Part shown: positions 43,739 to 44,454 of the stretch, piece after piece
Numbering within the stretch: the first letter of the stretch is position 1
Layout: every line of letters starts with the position of its first letter
Source: Pontibacterium sp049599735
GTDB taxonomy: Bacteria > Pseudomonadota > Gammaproteobacteria > Pseudomonadales > Balneatricaceae
Assembly (NCBI GenBank): GCA_049599735.1
Contig: JBMYOX010000022.1
Span: forward strand, 1 to 44,454
DNA length: 44,454 nt
Direction: 5' to 3'
Position numbers and translations under genes: made by a program
Notes under the pieces: generated by a model
What the model was told of the DNA's origin: nothing
Database searches by the model: none
Seen by the model: the letters and a program-made list of their open reading frames with translations, nothing else

Positions 43739-44194
43739 TTAGAACTGAGGGATTACATTCGCCCGATCAATATATTCAATCGGCAACAGATATTCTTCGT
43801 TATCTACAACCACCAGAACATCATCACCTTCCACACCATTTAACAGCCCCTTAAACTTGCGACGACCATCAAATGCAATGCGCAAACGCACCTGCACCTG
43901 ATTACCCGCATAAGCGGCAAACTGTTCAAGGGTAAATAAAGGGCGGTCCATGCCGGGTGATGACACTTCCAGTGTATAGTGACCCGTAATCGGGTCTTCC
44001 ACATCAAGCACACCACTTACCTGGTGACTTACCTTAGCACAGCCATCCACGTCAACGCCTTCCGGGGAATCAATATAGATGCGCAGTGTGCTCTGACGCC
44101 CCTGAGACAGGTACTCCATACCCCAGAGTTCAAACCCCAGCGCAACCACACCGGGTTCTATCAAATCCTGCAATTGTTTCAGCTTCGCTGACAC
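43739..44194 (-). CDS. rimP: Ribosome maturation factor RimP
   Basis: Needed for 30S subunit assembly. The 151-aa protein has LGFELWGMEY near 22-31, the conserved TLRIYIDSPEGVDVDGCAKV region (in part), VSHQVSGVLDVEDPI and the signature LEVSSPGMDRPLF near 94-106. I chose GTG 44194, six bases after a GAGG-type site; a GTG at 44206 adds four residues and overlaps that site. It is the first protein gene of rimP-nusA-infB and follows the initiator tRNA gene. Confidence 0.95.
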   Translation of the reverse strand: MSAKLKQLQDLIEPGVVALGFELWGMEYLSQGRQSTLRIYIDSPEGVDVDGCAKVSHQVSGVLDVEDPITGHYTLEVSSPGMDRPLFTLEQFAAYAGNQVQVRLRIAFDGRRKFKGLLNGVEGDDVLVVVDNEEYLLPIEYIDRANVIPQF

Positions 44195-44220
44195 AAAGTA
44201 CCTCACTTACGGTGCACAAA

Positions 44221-44244
44221 TAAAAAATGGGTCTAATGACCCAT
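44221..44244 (-). terminator. Terminator-like hairpin just before rimP
   Basis: On the minus strand ATGGGTC-ATTA-GACCCAT is followed by TTTTTTA (plus 44221-44226). It ends only about 27 bases before the rimP start, so it can act as an attenuator of the operon rather than as a simple gene end. Confidence 0.7.
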
Positions 44245-44280
44245 CTCCAACACGCAGCACCGTGACTATGCTTCGCGTAC

Positions 44281-44307
44281 AAAAAAAGGCCTCAAAAGGG
44301 CCTTTTT
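44281..44307 (-). terminator. Terminator-like hairpin after the initiator tRNA
   Basis: AAAAAGGCC/GGCCTTTTT stem with a T run of seven on the minus strand. It lies about 93 bases after the tRNA 3' end and 37 bases before the second hairpin. It is the first of two tandem stops between the tRNA and rimP. Confidence 0.75.
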
Positions 44308-44399
44308 CAAATGAATAAGGTTGATAGCGGGACCCTGAAATCAATGGGCTTCCCACAAAACCAGACAAAATAATTTATCTGATACGCCTATTACATAAT

Positions 44400-44454
44400 T
44401 GGTAGCGGGGACAGGATTTGAACCTATGACCTTCGGGTTATGAGCCCGACGAGC
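44400..44454 (-). tRNA. metY: Initiator tRNA-fMet (CAU), partial at window edge
   Basis: The minus strand reads the 3' two-thirds of a tRNA, ending in CCA (44400-44402). The T-arm (GGTTCAAATCC), variable loop and anticodon arm are present; the D-arm and 5' end are cut off by the window. Anticodon CAT is at plus 44440-44442. The anticodon stem GGG/CCC with loop CTCATAA is the initiator hallmark. In E. coli metY likewise precedes rimP-nusA-infB. Confidence 0.95.

Noticed and set aside
44322..44352. Tract resembling a decayed second tRNA 3' end (GATAGCGGGACCCTGAAATC)
   Set aside because: Similarity to the nearby initiator tRNA is limited to a few bases, and no cloverleaf can be drawn.
1..44454. 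CRISPR arrays, insertion sequences, integrases, toxin-antitoxin or defence genes
   Set aside because: No regularly spaced repeats with unique spacers, no transposase-like protein and no terminal inverted repeats with target duplications were seen. The zinc-ribbon microprotein was considered as a transposase fragment but has its own ribosome site and no neighbouring remnant.

Overview
The window is a chromosomal, core-genome stretch of a gammaproteobacterium with medium GC. Gene content and order point to the Pseudomonas/Oceanospirillales side of the class. Blocks recognisable from Pseudomonas are tyrS-mepM-anmK-erpA-argC, thiE-hemL, mrcB with its lipoprotein partner, sfsA-aminotransferase-dksA-gluQ-cbrA-cbrB-pcnB-folK-panB-panC, and pnp-rpsO-truB-rbfA-infB-nusA-rimP-tRNA-fMet. 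A marine Oceanospirillaceae-like genome is my best guess, but the species is not identified. I see no insertion sequence, prophage, integrase or CRISPR array.

Layout. Positions 1-5700 hold tyrosyl-tRNA synthetase (-), an M23 peptidoglycan endopeptidase and AnmK (+), then ErpA and ArgC (-). Positions 5774-10031 are a tightly coupled plus-strand run: ClC-type transporter, ThiE, HemL and a membrane protein. Positions 10190-13121 are PBP1B and an LpoP-like TPR lipoprotein (-). They are followed by a fused phosphotransferase/P-loop kinase (+), a tonB-hmuU-hmuV heme/iron uptake operon (-), a small Rieske protein (+), and SfsA plus an aminotransferase (-). Positions 19963-30043 are a long plus-strand series: DksA, GluQ, a small CbrX-like membrane protein, the CbrA/CbrB two-component system, PcnB, FolK, PanB and PanC. 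An isolated thiolase follows, then a fused QueD-like protein (-), RsuA and an RsmC-like methyltransferase, a zinc-ribbon microprotein and a YciC-like membrane protein. From 35567 to the right edge the minus strand carries the conserved rimP-nusA-infB-rbfA-truB-rpsO-pnp cluster, entered from an initiator tRNA cut by the window edge.

The most interesting item is non-coding. The 633 bases between cbrB and pcnB carry an array of TGTTAC/GTAACA half-sites, a near-consensus sigma-54 promoter (GG-N10-GC at 26004-26017), and then a predicted RNA with five clusters of the Hfq/Crc-binding pattern (AAN)n. Three of these clusters sit in hairpin loops. This has the position, promoter class and motif content of the Pseudomonas CrcZ decoy RNA, but the sequence is AAU/AAA-rich. 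It suggests a CbrAB-Hfq/Crc catabolite repression circuit in this organism. Other structured leaders lie before dksA, pnp and rimP.
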